DNA of 64,000 bases from Cornus controversa (GCA_026545225.1 CM048846.1:16119001-16183000), one strand, 5' to 3'. Shown: positions 37,173 through 48,552, numbered from the stretch's first letter. Notes: generated from the letters alone by a model not told the origin. Numbers and translations: made by a program.

Positions 37173-38507
37173 CAATATACATGTGTTGCATAAAAGTTTA
37201 ATGAAAATTTTTAATTGTTTTTGAAGGCCATTTAGATGGGGCTAGAGATTTAATCAACTGCCCCATTACACATATTCACTTCCCTTCTAAACTCACCTCC
37301 AATCTCTACTTCTTCACTTACATCAATAGTCTCAAGGAATTCACCGGAGTCTAGCTCAGTCAGATCCAAAATCTCGTCAATTTAACCATCTCCAATGTGA
37401 GTGTAAATGCCAGATATTTTGTTACACTTCCCTGATTTTCCAAACACATCACATAAATCACAATCGGAGACTTTTAAATGAAGGTGGGTCAACCTTGACG
37501 GTATGATCCTTGGATATATACCTGACTAATCTAATCCCATAATTTCAACCTCTATTGCTTTGATATGATCCAACAATTTAACCTTTGTTCTAAACCATTA
37601 AAATATCTATTTTTTAATGTGTAATCTTTATTTTTCCAAAAAAAAAAAAAGGCTGGATCATACACCTAATTTGATTCACCGAGATGACTCTAATATGATG
37701 ATCCCATCCCATTTTGCACGTCGCTAGCAACAGTGGTATAAGATGGAGAAGAGAGAATGGTTTGAGGTGGGAGGAGTTGCAGTGGTGGCAGAAGGTGGAA
37801 AAAAGAGAGAAAAGTGAAAAGGGGTGGTGGAGGTCGCTATGGGAGTGGCCACGACAATTACAATTACAAAAGTACTCTTCTAAATTAATTTTTGTCCAGC
37901 CTCCAACTCGCCCCCACCTCCGCCCTGTTAATAAATGGTTTTGGATTGGGATGAGCAAAGTTTTTCTAGATGGGGTTGGGGTCCCTCACCCAAACCCGCC
38001 TTCGTTGCCATCCCTAATGAAAGGGAAGAAGAGAGAACAGAATAGTGAAATAGATAAAGGTGGGTAATTTGGTCATTTCATCTTGGCATATATGTTGTAA
38101 TATTTTATGTTAAAATATTAGGGATGTAAAAGGTATATTACCTCAAAAATTGATGTTTGTGAGCTTGGTTCCGTTACAGTGAAGGCCAGTGCAAGATTTT
38201 TAAAAAGTTTCATCTGAGTGCAATTAGGGCAAACATCGAAAAAGGTCATTGTATAAAAATTACACAGTAACCATATTAGTGGATGTTTGGGATTGTTGTT
38301 GGAAATATTACAAGTGTTTTTAATTTAAAATTTATTATTAATTGTGTTTGGTGACAAAAAAAAGAGAAAAAAGAAGAAGGTCCCTTTAATAATAGAGATT
38401 ATGGCCAAGTAGATGTTTTAATCAAAGCTAAAATTAGTTTTTTTTTGTTTTTTTTTTGTGAGTGAAGAAGTGTAATTTTTTTATATTTTCCACATATATT
38501 AATTTGT
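37173..38507. other. Intergenic, fragmentary
   Basis: 37290-37400 has codon-like texture without a usable frame. Sequence at 38190-38270 (TTTCATCTGAGTGCAATTAGG, then GGTCATTGTAT) resembles the TIR of the Mutator-like element at 13727, so a related but more worn element probably ends here. A G-rich stretch at 37740-37850 gives overlapping frames on both strands that look accidental. Confidence 0.4.
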
Positions 38508-38509
38508 TA

Positions 38510-38609
38510 CTCTATCTGTCCCAAAATATATGGGTACTTTGGGAACTGTGACTCACAACTTTGTGAGTCACAGCTCCCAAAGTAACCAAGAATTTTGGGA
38601 CAGATGGAG
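38510..38609. mobile_element. 100-bp Stowaway-like hairpin
   Basis: It begins CTCTATCTGTCCCAAAAT; the reverse-complemented right end begins CTCCATCTGTCCCAAAAT. TA duplications flank it at 38508-38509 and 38610-38611. The arms run almost to the centre (GACTCACAACTTTGTGAGTC), so it is a near-perfect hairpin. These are the marks of a Stowaway (Tc1/mariner) MITE, here unusually short. Confidence 0.9.
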
Positions 38610-38669
38610 TATTTTATTATTTTAACAAAGGTACTTATTATAACGTACAACACCACCAAACATGCACCT

Positions 38670-39047
38670 AGGTCCAATTTGGTTGGAAAGAAAAAGAAAG
38701 GGAAGGAAATGGAGGGATAATTTTTTTTGTTTTTTTGGTATAAATATTTTAATGGAAAGTAAAGAAAATGGAAGGATTTGGAAGAAAAAATTAAAGATGA
38801 ATAGTAACTTTTGTTATTTTTTCAAAAATGAGAGGAAACGGAAAGAAAGACTAAGATCTTTTAATGAAAATTTTCTAATACCAAATTTGTTTTTAATTAC
38901 CTTCAAATTAAAGTTTTTACAAAATTACTCTAACACCCTTGTCAGACTATCAATACGTTAAATAAAATCACATATAATATACAATTACAAAAGTACCCTC
39001 AATTTATAATGCTTTTATGCAAAAAATAACCTCAATTTATAATCATA

Positions 39048-39078
<31 letters not shown>

Positions 39079-39534
39079 TTTTCTCCATTAATGACATGTT
39101 AGCACTACTGTCATCGAAGGTAGTTTTGACATTTTAATTTTTTTTATGTTAATTGACTTTAACGGAGCAGATTGCCAATTAACAACATGATATTCGGAGT
39201 AAAGTCAACCAAACTTTAGGAGAGGTTGACTACCATATTTTAAAAAATTTAATCCAAAAATAATTAGACAAAACTTCATAGGAGGTTAAAGTAATTTACC
39301 CTAAATTAAGATATACGTTTGAAATGTATAAGGACATAATGATAAATTTATTAAAATAATTTTCTTTCCTTTCTATCCCTTAAGCATAATTACTCTCATT
39401 TATTTTCTTTTCCTTTATTAACCATTCAAACACAATTTGGAGTAAAATAAAACACGTAAGAGTTACTATTATCATTTTTTTTTTCTTTTCTCCTATATTC
39501 TTTATTTTCTTTTACGTTCTACCAAACATAGCCT
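38670..39534. mobile_element. MITE of the CCAATTTGG/CTATGTTTGG type
   Basis: The left end AGGTCCAATTTGGTTGG pairs with the reverse-complemented right end AAGGCTATGTTTGGTAG. It is purine-rich at the left and pyrimidine-rich at the right. The middle (38980-39300) seems to hold another repeat, with an AT microsatellite at 39047-39070. Confidence 0.65.
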
Positions 39535-40579
39535 TAATATCATTTGGACACCATAAATACCAATGAAAATGCAAAATTTAGCATGGCAAGAAGGCTTTAA
39601 AAGGTCGGGCCATTTAGTTCTCTGCCGACGTATTATTGATTCTGCAAAAGGCCGATACGGTGATATATTCATATATATACCATCATTTTCTATACATACA
39701 CTTGTTGGATTTTAGACTCTGTTTTGTTCCTGAGAAGAGATAACAAAAGGAGGAGGAGGAGAGGAGAGAGACACATCAGACACTGTAAAGGTAAGCAGCA
39801 AAATACATGTCCTTTTCTTTATCGAAGAAATAAGTGAATGAAACGTAACTCCATATCCGTGTAACAAAAAATAGGAGAGAGAAAAAAAACCTCAGACATA
39901 CCATTTGAATCCAAAAATTCACTCAATCTACATCAAATTTCGATTTAGCTTTCATTTTAATACTCTGCGATCGCGAAATCACTGTGTTACTTCATCGTCT
40001 TCAGCCTCGAATAAGAAATTATATTCAACCCTAACTTCCAATACTCGTCTTTTGTTCCTTCTAAGACTCGCTGTAGTTCAGAGAATTTATATTATAATCT
40101 TTTATCTGTGAAACCAAATAGCACCTTTAATTATGGGGAATTGTGTGGAATTCTTTTGTGAGGTGAAGGGAAAAGTTCAAGTAGTTAAACCTTAGGATCA
40201 ATTATTTTCCCAATTTGGAGGAACTTCCAAATTTCTTCTACTACTTTTCTTTTTGTTTCAAATAACTCTTGGGTTTTGAAACTCTGTGCATATAAAACTC
40301 TAAAATCAATCTATGCATATAAAGCTCTCACATCAAAACAATCTATTCAAGTTGTTAAAACTTAGATTATAGATTATGCTCAGAAGGGTTTTATAGAATA
40401 GAAGTGGCTTAAATCCCATAATCTTTTTGTGTTTTTGTTTATATAAGTACACTGGCCCATTGTGGAGGGAAGATGAACTGAAAAGGTTTTTAATGCATCT
40501 GATTTGCTCTCCAGAAAATCTCTTTTTTCTTTGAAGAAGTACATTGGTGATCTTGATTGACTCAACCATAAATTCAAAA
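39535..40579 (+). promoter_or_regulatory. COAD upstream region and leader
   Basis: Purine-rich leader-like sequence at 39735-39790 ends at AAAG|GTAAGC, a strong donor (39791), so the 5' UTR may be spliced. ATATATACC near 39675 could be the TATA box. In frame, a TAA lies 12 bp before the ATG at 40580, which fixes the start. The acceptor of the presumed leader intron was not resolved. Confidence 0.45.
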
Positions 40580-43500
40580 ATGTCTCCACCAAATTCATTT
40601 GGAGCTGTCGTTCTTGGAGGAACCTTTGACCGACTACACGATGGCCACCGCCGTTTCCTCAAGGTTTTCCCCCACTTTATCTTCTAATAAACACACTCCC
40701 ACCTCCCTCTTTAAGTGTAACTTATGTAGTGGCTGTGTGTTCTTTGTAGGCAGCAGCGGAGCTGGCTAGGGATCGCATTGTGGTTGGAGTATGTGATGGC
40801 TCTATGTTGGCCAACAAACAGGTACACATTTACTAGTAATTTTATTTGGGTTATATATGCTGTATTTGTGCACATACGGCACACATTGTAAAGTCATTTT
40901 CCTAGTTCAAGATTCATCCTTTTTTGATTTTTGATTTATCAGTATTCGTGCAAGTGTTTCCACTTTTGATGTGTGATGTAAAATCATTTAGGTTGTATCT
41001 CATTGTGGAATCATAGTTGGTTTGTCATTGTTTTATGTTTTTTTTTTCTCTTCTTTGTTTAATGTTAATAACAGACTATGGCCTTCAACCGTGCTAATCA
41101 TTTTTCTTTGCCAGACCAGTCAAATTTTGCAGACTGGCAAATTTGAGGTGTATTTAGGAGCAACATTCAAGGAAGACAGACTTATGATAAATATTATAAC
41201 AATTTTATTGCCCCCTTTAAAGGGTAGTTCTTTCAGGAAAATTCTTCCTTAATAAATGTCGCCTGAATTGCATTAAACTTATTTATATTTCTGCCATATC
41301 AATCTAATTTTACTGACCTGAGGTGTATTGGGAGAAACATTCTAGGAATATAGTCTTCTGATAAATATTTCAATGATTCTAATGCTCTTCCAGAGGCTGG
41401 TTCTTTCAGAAAAACTCTTCTCTAATAAATGGCACCTGTACTGATGCAAATTGCATTCTACTTATTTAAATTACTTCTCTTCCAACAATGGTAAAAACAA
41501 AATAAAAAATTCAACTTCAGAAAAGTTCTAACTTCCATTAGAGATTGACTTTGAAATGCAGATGTTATACGATTGACACTGAAGCAATATCCAATATGAT
41601 AAAAAAATTACAAATTTTTTTGGAAATATTTGTTAAGGTGATTGTTTGATCACCAGTTACAACTTACCACCTGCTCTTTCAATCTTAGAGTAGAATTTGA
41701 AGGACAATGTGCAGTTAACTATTCATGTCTGCTAATTACTCTGTCTTTAGTGCAATTATTGTCTCAAGTTCTTTTCGCTCCTTACCGTCAGACTTTGCTA
41801 GGTCTCTACAGTAGAGATTAGTATAATAATATGTTTTTTCTACTCATTTTTGCAGTATTCTGATCTGATAGAGCCCATTGAGAGAAGAATGCAAAATGTT
41901 GAAGATTATATAAAGGTAGTCAAGGAAAGAAACAATGTTATTTGTTTAGTTCAATTTGTGACAAGTGTAAACCATTAATGAGCTTAACTTCACAGGAAAC
42001 TGGTTTCTGCACCAGATCTGCAGTGACTACAGCAGCATAGACATGCTTATCAATTGTAGTTGAGATGGTGGGTTTGAAGTGGTCCATGTGTCCCCTAATA
42101 TCAGCTCTTTTGCAATCTGCCATATGCCCAAACTTGCGGTGTCCAATTTTTAAAAAGAATAGAATGGATGAATATATCGGTATTTTATCATGGCAAATGC
42201 AAAATGGGCTGAAATCTGCTGCATGAGTAGACAGGTGGCTTAAAGCATGGACCATCAAACCAAATACCTCAGATGCAGTATTTCCCTCAGGATTGAGGAT
42301 GTAGGTTTGACTTTCGAGACTGAGAGTAATCACCTTGTGCAAAGTAATGTCAAAGGCTATGTACCTACCAAAAATAAAATACTCCCTCCGTCCCATAATT
42401 TTAGTCCACTATTCCTTTTTGGGAAGTCCCAAAATATATGTCCATTTCCTAAAATGGATTATATGATTCCTAAACTACCCTTTTCAAACTCTACTATTCT
42501 AAAAGTTGGGCCCACCATATAATAATAATACTAACTTTTAAATAAGGACTAAAATGTAAATTCATTCATTATCAAACTAAAAAGTGGGTCCTACCATAAA
42601 AAGTTGGATTCCCCAAACATCCCAAGAATTATGGGATGGAGGGAGTAAAAAATGTATGTCCATCTCCAATCTTCCCCTTCCAAACCCCACATAGGTGGGA
42701 CATACGCGAAGAGATGCCCTTATTATGCAGTATGCCCCTTTTATATGCCTTCTAATAAATCTTTGTTTTTCAAATAATAAAAAAGTAAATGAAAAGGTCT
42801 ATGTAGTCCTTTTTGCTGCACTTGTGTGTATTGAACATATTTTCACTTTTTTTATTTGTGATCATGATACTGTGCATTTTTCCTGCAATTTTTCAGTCTT
42901 TAAAGCCAGAGCTGGTAGTGCAAGTTGAACCTATAACAGACCCGTACGGTCCTTCAATCATTGATGAGAATTTGGAGGCTATTGTTGTCAGGTCCTTTAC
43001 TTGATTAAGAATTTTCTCCTCTCCTTCTTTCCTATCTTTTCTTTATCTGTCTGTATTGGGGCTTGGGGGTGTCTATGCGTGTGTGTATAGATTACAGACT
43101 ATTGAGTTTGATTATATAGTTAAGAGCTTAGATTCATCATTGCAATTTGTTACTATTGATGTCTTTTCCTTCATTGTTCTGACTATCCTTGTGATTGTCA
43201 ATGAAATTTAGTTAATTGAATTTGTTTGTCCAGCAGCAAGGAGACATTACCTGGTGGACTGTCTGTCAATAAAAAGAGAGCTGAGAGAGGCCTCTCACAA
43301 CTAAAGGTTTGAGTTCTGGTTTTGTATAGACTTGCCTAACTGCATGAAATTCGGAATGTGAAATATTGGTTTTGTATAGACTTGCCTAACTGCATGAAAT
43401 TCGCAATGTGAAATATTTTTGTGAAATTAAATTGCTTGTAATTTCTTGAGAACATTGTCAAAAATAAAGCGGCATTACTGAGGATCCTATGCAGGTTGAA

Positions 43501-43602
43501 GCAGTAGATCTAGTCCCTGAAGAATCTACTGGAGATAAACTGAGCTCCACGACATTAAGGAGGCTTGAGGCCGAGAAGCTCAGGAAACTTCAGCAAGAAT
43601 AA
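40580..43602 (+). CDS. COAD: Phosphopantetheine adenylyltransferase (PPAT)
   Basis: Six exons: 40580-40663, 40750-40821, 41856-41915, 42897-42991, 43237-43306, 43495-43602; 489 nt, 162 aa. It converts 4'-phosphopantetheine and ATP to dephospho-CoA and PPi, the fourth step of CoA synthesis, in the cytosol. The nucleotidyltransferase motif [11 protein letters not shown] carries HxGH at residues 20-23. [17 protein letters not shown] and [16 protein letters not shown] are the family core, and LSSTTLRR (143-150) is the second nucleotide-binding motif. The length matches Arabidopsis COAD (AT2G18250), and the protein is stand-alone as in other plants, not fused to dephospho-CoA kinase as in animals. 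Exon 5 is entered through a CAGCAG acceptor. Intron 3 holds a Stowaway MITE. SYP112 lies downstream in the same direction. Confidence 0.97.
42382..42645. mobile_element. Stowaway MITE in COAD intron 3
   Basis: A 264-bp element with ends CTCCCTCCGTCCCATAATT and (reverse-complemented) CTCCCTCCATCCCATAATTC, flanked by TA at 42380-42381 and 42646-42647. These are the canonical Stowaway ends and target site. Confidence 0.95.
43317..43416. repeat. 50-bp tandem duplication in COAD intron 5
   Basis: 43317-43366 and 43367-43416 differ at a single base (GGAATG against GCAATG). Each carries GTATAGACTTGCCTAACTGC. The duplication is very recent and starts 11 bp after the donor. Confidence 0.97.
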
Positions 43603-44820
43603 GAGGTATTCCTGCTTGGAGTCTATTGAAGAATCAAAAGGGTTTTCTTTGTTGAAGTTTGATTATCCATATTGTTTATTTTTCATGAGAATGTAAATAA
43701 TATACGGCAACAGAAAATTAGCGTTTCAACATAATAAATTACTCTAGTTTCAATTTTACATGTTTACTTTTTGAAGAAGGAATTTAATGTAGCACCATTA
43801 TATTCACTGGGTCTGGTTAGTGCCACATAACTACTCTCTCTCTCTCTCTCTCTCTCGTTCTTGGAATATATTAGTCAATTTTGGCAATATATCTACAAAT
43901 AGTTTACTGTTAATTAATTGAACCCAGTGAAAGCCAAAGCACACAGGTGGCTGCAACTATGGTTCCATTGTTGGATGGTTCTGCTTCTTCCTCTTTCATT
44001 CTTGCATCGTAAGCCTATGCTCACGGACCATCAATTCCATGGAATTAGGTTTTGTATGGAAGTGATATTGTGTTATCTTCAAGTCTTGTGGTAATGATAT
44101 ATTGTTGGAAAATATCTGAACTCTCATTGCCTTTTTTTGCCCCCTTTTTCAATTTTAGCATGCGAATTTAGATTCAAAGCAGACATTGATGTATCATTGA
44201 CGCAAGAGTAAAAATGATGTATGCAAATGAAAGGAACAGTGTATCTGAATTTTGCTTGGAGAGTGCTCGAGTTCTCGTGCAAGTAAGTTTAGAGTTGCAA
44301 CGAATTTTATTTTGTACTTATTTGAGTTTTATTTTGTACTTTTTTAAATTAATATGCTGTTTCCTGTTGGTGTAGTTTTGTTTGTAGTTTATTAGGTTTT
44401 TAGGAGTTGAGGGCATATGGATAATTTTTGTAATTACCAGATACGAGCTTTAGTGATGGTTTGTAGGTTTTATTATGGTTAAGTTATGACATTGGATTAG
44501 TGTTCATGGTATTTATTAGGTCTGTAATGTTGTCAACAGTCGAAATGAGCTTATGTTCAGAGAGTTCTGAATTACATCTGTGCATGATTTAGTTTCCTTG
44601 ATCATTCCTATTCTGAGTTTCTTTTTATACAACAAGACTTAAATTATGATCTGTTTAGAGAAAAATTCTTAGGTTAATTGTTGCAGAAATGAAGCAATGA
44701 AAAGATTATTATTGACACTTCATATAATGTGATGCTAGGAGATGTCAACCCGGTGGGTTTGGGACAGGCACTCTAATTTCAAACTTATCTCATATATATA
44801 TATATAGTTATTTATTTATT
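43603..44820 (+). other. COAD 3' region and spacer
   Basis: The first few hundred bases are likely 3' UTR; GAG|GTATTC right after the stop could be the donor of a 3' UTR intron. A CT microsatellite lies at 43833-43856. A small open frame (MVPLLDGSASSSFILAS) at 43958-44011 is probably chance. No further gene is seen. Confidence 0.45.
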
Positions 44821-45602
44821 GGGTAAAATGCTCTAACAAACCCCCCCGCCCCCACCCCCCGCGCGAGCGCGCGCGCTTATGTTTGGTTAAACTAGTCCTA
44901 AAAGTACCTGTTGTTAAAAATACTTTCAGATTCTTTCTCTTTATTTTTTACTTGAGGAGGTGTTTGAGCATTTTAGTCATATATATATATATATATTTGA
45001 AAGCTAAAAGGAAATTCTAATATAACATATATATATATATATATATATTAAAATTTCTTTTCTTTTTAGTTCAACCATTAAAATTTTTTACGTTCTTAAA
45101 TAAGTATATCCCATCAGACGAATTTATATACCTCTTTGCTCTACAGTTTATTTATCGTCATTTGTTAAAATTTCGTCTTCTTTTTTTCACTTTTCTTGTA
45201 ACCTGTTGTGATTTTTTCTTTTTTATTACAAACTTTTTTACAAGGAAAAAATGTTTAATCAATTCTCAAATTTAAATCAATTTGATTCTTTAGAGGTCTA
45301 ACAAATATGAATCTGATATATAGATTTTATGAAAAAATATTATTTATTGCCCACATATATTTTTTTGTTATTACCTAGTGTTGTGAGAAGAAAGAGAAGG
45401 AAAAAGAAAAGAACAGAAAAAGTGAAAAAGAAAAGAAAAGAAAAAGTGAAAAATAAAAAGAAAGAATTTAAGGGTATTTTTGGCAACAGGGAGTAGTAGG
45501 GCTATTTTAACCAAACTTGATAGAGTGTTAGAGTATTTTTTGACACAAGTTTAATTTGTAAGCAATAAATCCAAACTTAAAGGGTGTTAGAGTATTTTAC
45601 AC
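44821..45602. mobile_element. Foldback element with a GC-rich patch
   Basis: The left arm GGTAAAATGCTCTAACAAAC and the right arm, reverse-complemented GTAAAATACTCTAACACCC, begin the inverted repeats; TATGTTTGGTTAAACTAGTCC in the left arm matches AGTTTGGTTAAAATAGCCC in the right. At 44841-44877 the left arm carries C runs followed by a CGCGCG tract, unlike anything else nearby. Confidence 0.75.
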
Positions 45603-46200
45603 TTTTTTTGTTTTTGTAAACCCGTCATGTCTCTCCTTGCATTGGAGTCGGGACGAGTTTGGTATGCCCCGATTTACATATTTAAAAAAGCAAAAAAATT
45701 CAAACTTGAACAAATTTAAGATAAATTTTGTAAAAAGATTTTAGTATAAACAAATAATTAAAATTCATAATAACAAAAAGTTGTTAAAATTTAAAATTAT
45801 CATAAAAATGAAGGGAAAAAAAAACTAATATTTATTTTTATATTTATTATTTAATCAAGGCGGGTTCTAGATTCAATGGATTTTAAACTATCTTTATAAA
45901 CCTACCCCTAACCCTATTAGAAGAATACCAAATCCATCCCAATAAGAATGAGATAGAAATGAGATTATCACGAAACTTGTTAAATAATCTAAATTGACAC
46001 ATCTACATTTCTAGTGACATTTCTAAAGGTCCAACATTATTTTTTTCTTTTGGGTTTTCCAACCTTAATTAACATGTATTATCTTTTATTCCAAGCTCCT
46101 GAATAACCTGTCCCAAGTGCATTCTCAAATCCAAATTTAGGACTGCATAATATTATAACGGCACAACAAAGTCATTCTAAAGATAAGAATTGCCAAACGA
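45603..46200. other. Spacer upstream of SYP112
   Basis: AT-rich. Sequence near 45850-45980 (GGCGGGTTCTAGATTC, then CCTACCCCTAACCCTATT) resembles the variable middle of plant MITEs. No gene seen. Confidence 0.4.
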
Positions 46201-46310
46201 AACGGCAACGTACTATATAATGCCTTTCCAGAACGCTGACGTTTAGCATTTGTTTGACCTCCCACTTAACCGGAATTATACAACTTAACGGCTACTTCCA
46301 ATCAACGGAA
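46201..46310 (+). promoter_or_regulatory. AACGG cluster near SYP112 start
   Basis: AACGG occurs at 46201-46205, 46287-46291 and 46304-46308. The middle one (CTTAACGGCTA) fits the mitosis-specific activator consensus YCYAACGGYYA at 10 of 11 positions. ACTATATAATGCC at about 46212 is a likely TATA box, which would put two of the motifs in the leader. MYB3R factors bind such sites in genes used at M phase. Confidence 0.45.
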
Positions 46311-46433
46311 GTTTTCAAATATTTGAAACCGAACGATCGCGATTTTTCGCTCTCTTATAACTCCCGAAGACTTTCTTTTCATTTAAATTCTCTTTCTCGG
46401 TGTTCATTCTTTTCTAAAACCTATCACTCACTC

Positions 46434-46460
<27 letters not shown>
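46434..46460. repeat. (GA)n tract in SYP112 leader
   Basis: A GA dinucleotide run in the presumed 5' UTR, of the kind bound by plant GAGA-binding (BBR/BPC) factors. Confidence 0.85.
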
Positions 46461-46465
<5 letters not shown>

Positions 46466-46763
46466 GGAAGACTCTAGTAGAGAGGGTCCATTGAAATTCT
46501 GAAAGGTTCGAAGAAACCCATTTCAATTTCTTGATTTCCTTTCTGTTTTTCAACGATTATATTTAAAGAATCAGAACTTTTGAAGTCTCAGAGATTTTTC
46601 TAACCCATTTCTGTGTATTCTTTCTAGATGGGTTTTTTTTTTCTTTTCTTCCTTCATTTACTCGTACTGAATTTTTTTGATGATTCAGATATCTTGGTGG
46701 TGGGTTTCAACTCAAACTTTTGATTCCAAGAAATTAATCTTTAATTTCGAATTTGAAAAGAAG

Positions 46764-46908
46764 GTAACAAAATGCCTTATTATTTCCTCTTTTGCAATTC
46801 ACTTGCTGTGTGTTATTTATTTATGCAGTTATATGCCTGTATATGTACATATACACATGTATATGATTGTTTATATTGAATTCTATCTTTTTCTTGGCTT
46901 CTTTGCAG
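46764..46908 (+). other. Likely 5' UTR intron of SYP112
   Basis: The donor GAAG|GTAACA and the acceptor TTCTTTGCAG|GTGGG border a T-rich 145-bp stretch 26 bp before the ATG. The open frame runs through it, but the residues it encodes have no syntaxin character, so it is taken as a leader intron. Confidence 0.65.
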
Positions 46909-46934
46909 GTGGGTCTCGAAGATTTGCCGTCAAT

Positions 46935-47831
46935 ATGAATGATCTAATGACAAAGTCGTTTTTAAGTTATGTGGAATTGAAGAAACAGGCACAGATGGAC
47001 CTCCAAGCAGAGACTGACTTAGAGAAAGGCACACTCAGCCCCACAGATGAAGACAACCTTACCAAGTTCTTCCAAGAAGTCGATAAAATCAAGGACGAAA
47101 TGGAAGAGATCACTAATCTCCTGTTTGATCTTCAAAACCTAAACGAAGAGACCAAATCCACTCACAGCACCAAAGTCCTTCGAGGGTTAAGGGACCGGAT
47201 GGACTCGGACATGGTTGATGTCCTTCGCAAGGCCAAGGCTGTCAAGACAAGGCTAGAAGCCCTCGACAAATCGAATGTGACTAATCGTAGAATATCAGAA
47301 GCATATGAAGAAGGAAGCACAGTTGATCGAACAAGGACATCGATCACCAGTGGTTTGAGAACAAAGCTTAGGGACATGATGAATGACTTTCAGTCATTGA
47401 GAGACAGAATTTTATCAGACCATAAAGAAACTCTGAGGAGGAGGTACTACAACGCCACCGGTGAGACTCCCAGTGAGGAAGTGATTGAGAAGATGGTTTC
47501 GGGAAGCGTGAAACTCGAGGTGTTTGATGGGAAGACAGAGCTGAATTTGGAGAACAAAGAGAGGCATGAGGCTGTGGTGGACATTCAGAGGAGTTTGAAC
47601 AAGCTCCATCAGGTTTTTCTTGACATGGCTGTTTTGGTTGAGGCACAGGGTGAACAGATTGATGATATTGAGCATAATGTGGCCAATGCAGGAGGGTTTA
47701 TCAGTGGAGGAACTAACAGTCTTTTCTATGCTAAGCAGATGAAGAAGAAGAGCAGGAAATGGGTTTATTGGGTTTGGGCTGTGGGGCTCATCATATTACT
47801 GGTATGCTTCATTGCAATGTTATCTTCTTGA
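46935..47831 (+). CDS. SYP112: Syntaxin SYP112 (Qa-SNARE)
   Basis: A single coding exon of 298 aa. The start at 46935 (MNDLMTKSFLSYVELKKQAQ) is the conserved N-terminus of SYP11 syntaxins; the frame is open upstream only by chance. The N-terminal three-helix Habc domain includes LLFDLQNLNEETKSTHSTK, specific to SYP112 rather than KNOLLE (SYP111). The SNARE helix runs about 215-270 (DIQRSLNKLHQVFLDMAVLV), with the zero-layer Gln at Q238 (EAQGEQ). The tail anchor is at about 276-296 (VWAVGLIILLVCFIAML). SYP112 acts at the plasma membrane or cell plate and can replace KNOLLE when expressed like it. The coding region is intronless, as in its relatives. It lies 3.3 kb downstream of COAD, and this pairing is also known from Arabidopsis (AT2G18250-AT2G18260). 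Confidence 0.96.
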   Translation: MNDLMTKSFLSYVELKKQAQMDLQAETDLEKGTLSPTDEDNLTKFFQEVDKIKDEMEEITNLLFDLQNLNEETKSTHSTKVLRGLRDRMDSDMVDVLRKAKAVKTRLEALDKSNVTNRRISEAYEEGSTVDRTRTSITSGLRTKLRDMMNDFQSLRDRILSDHKETLRRRYYNATGETPSEEVIEKMVSGSVKLEVFDGKTELNLENKERHEAVVDIQRSLNKLHQVFLDMAVLVEAQGEQIDDIEHNVANAGGFISGGTNSLFYAKQMKKKSRKWVYWVWAVGLIILLVCFIAMLSS

Positions 47832-48552
47832 ATTGAGTTTCAAGGGAAAAAAGGGCATACCTTAGTCTGTAAATTCTTTGTAGCTGGGCTTTCTGAGCTC
47901 AAGGGCTTTTTATTGTTTTTTGGTGCCAACTTTTTCTTAATGTGTCATTTCAACTGAGATGCACATACAATTTTCGGATTTCTATTGAAATGTTCAGCAA
48001 AATTATATTCGGTTCCTTTAGTTAACTCGTCTGGATCTTAACGTGGATTTCATTTTGTTTATTTGCTTGTATTTTAAGACTTCATTCTTGTATTGTTTAG
48101 ATTCAGTAGTAGGAGGTTCATTCACATAATATCTTTAATGAATGAGAGAAAAAAAATGATCACAATTTTACTCAAAAAAATCAAATCTTTATTTTGGTTA
48201 AGACTAGTAATTCCTATTATCTTTTCTTTTATATGTTCGACATTCTCTCTTTCCATATTATAAAGCCTTATCCTCTGTGTGTAATAGAGAGAGAGAGAGG
48301 AGAGCATGCAATTTTAGTACCCGCTAATTGAGAAGAAAACTTGATAGAGTCATTATTGTCAATCAAAGATACATCAGCACATATAGAGTCATTGTGAATC
48401 AAAGACAGCATCAACATGATATAATTTTATTAGCATTAGGAAGTACACCTGCTTATTTTACGCAAAATTTCTTCAAAACGGGGTGGAAAAAAAAGAGAAG
48501 TAAAGAGGGAATTTATATCTACAAACATGGCAAAATGATGCACATGTACACT
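47832..48552. other. Convergent 3' spacer
   Basis: Holds the 3' UTRs of SYP112 and of the epimerase gene, which face each other. A GA run lies at 48286-48299. Nothing else seen. Confidence 0.6.

Noticed and set aside
37614-38067. Overlapping frames of about 115 residues on both strands
   Set aside because: Composition-driven: a purine-rich stretch read both ways, with no known domain.
46677-46934. In-frame 86-residue N-terminal extension of SYP112
   Set aside because: The residues have no syntaxin character, a leader intron fits 46764-46908, and MNDLMTKSF is the conserved family start.
47162-47675. Antisense frames over SYP112
   Set aside because: They are shadows of the SYP112 coding exon.
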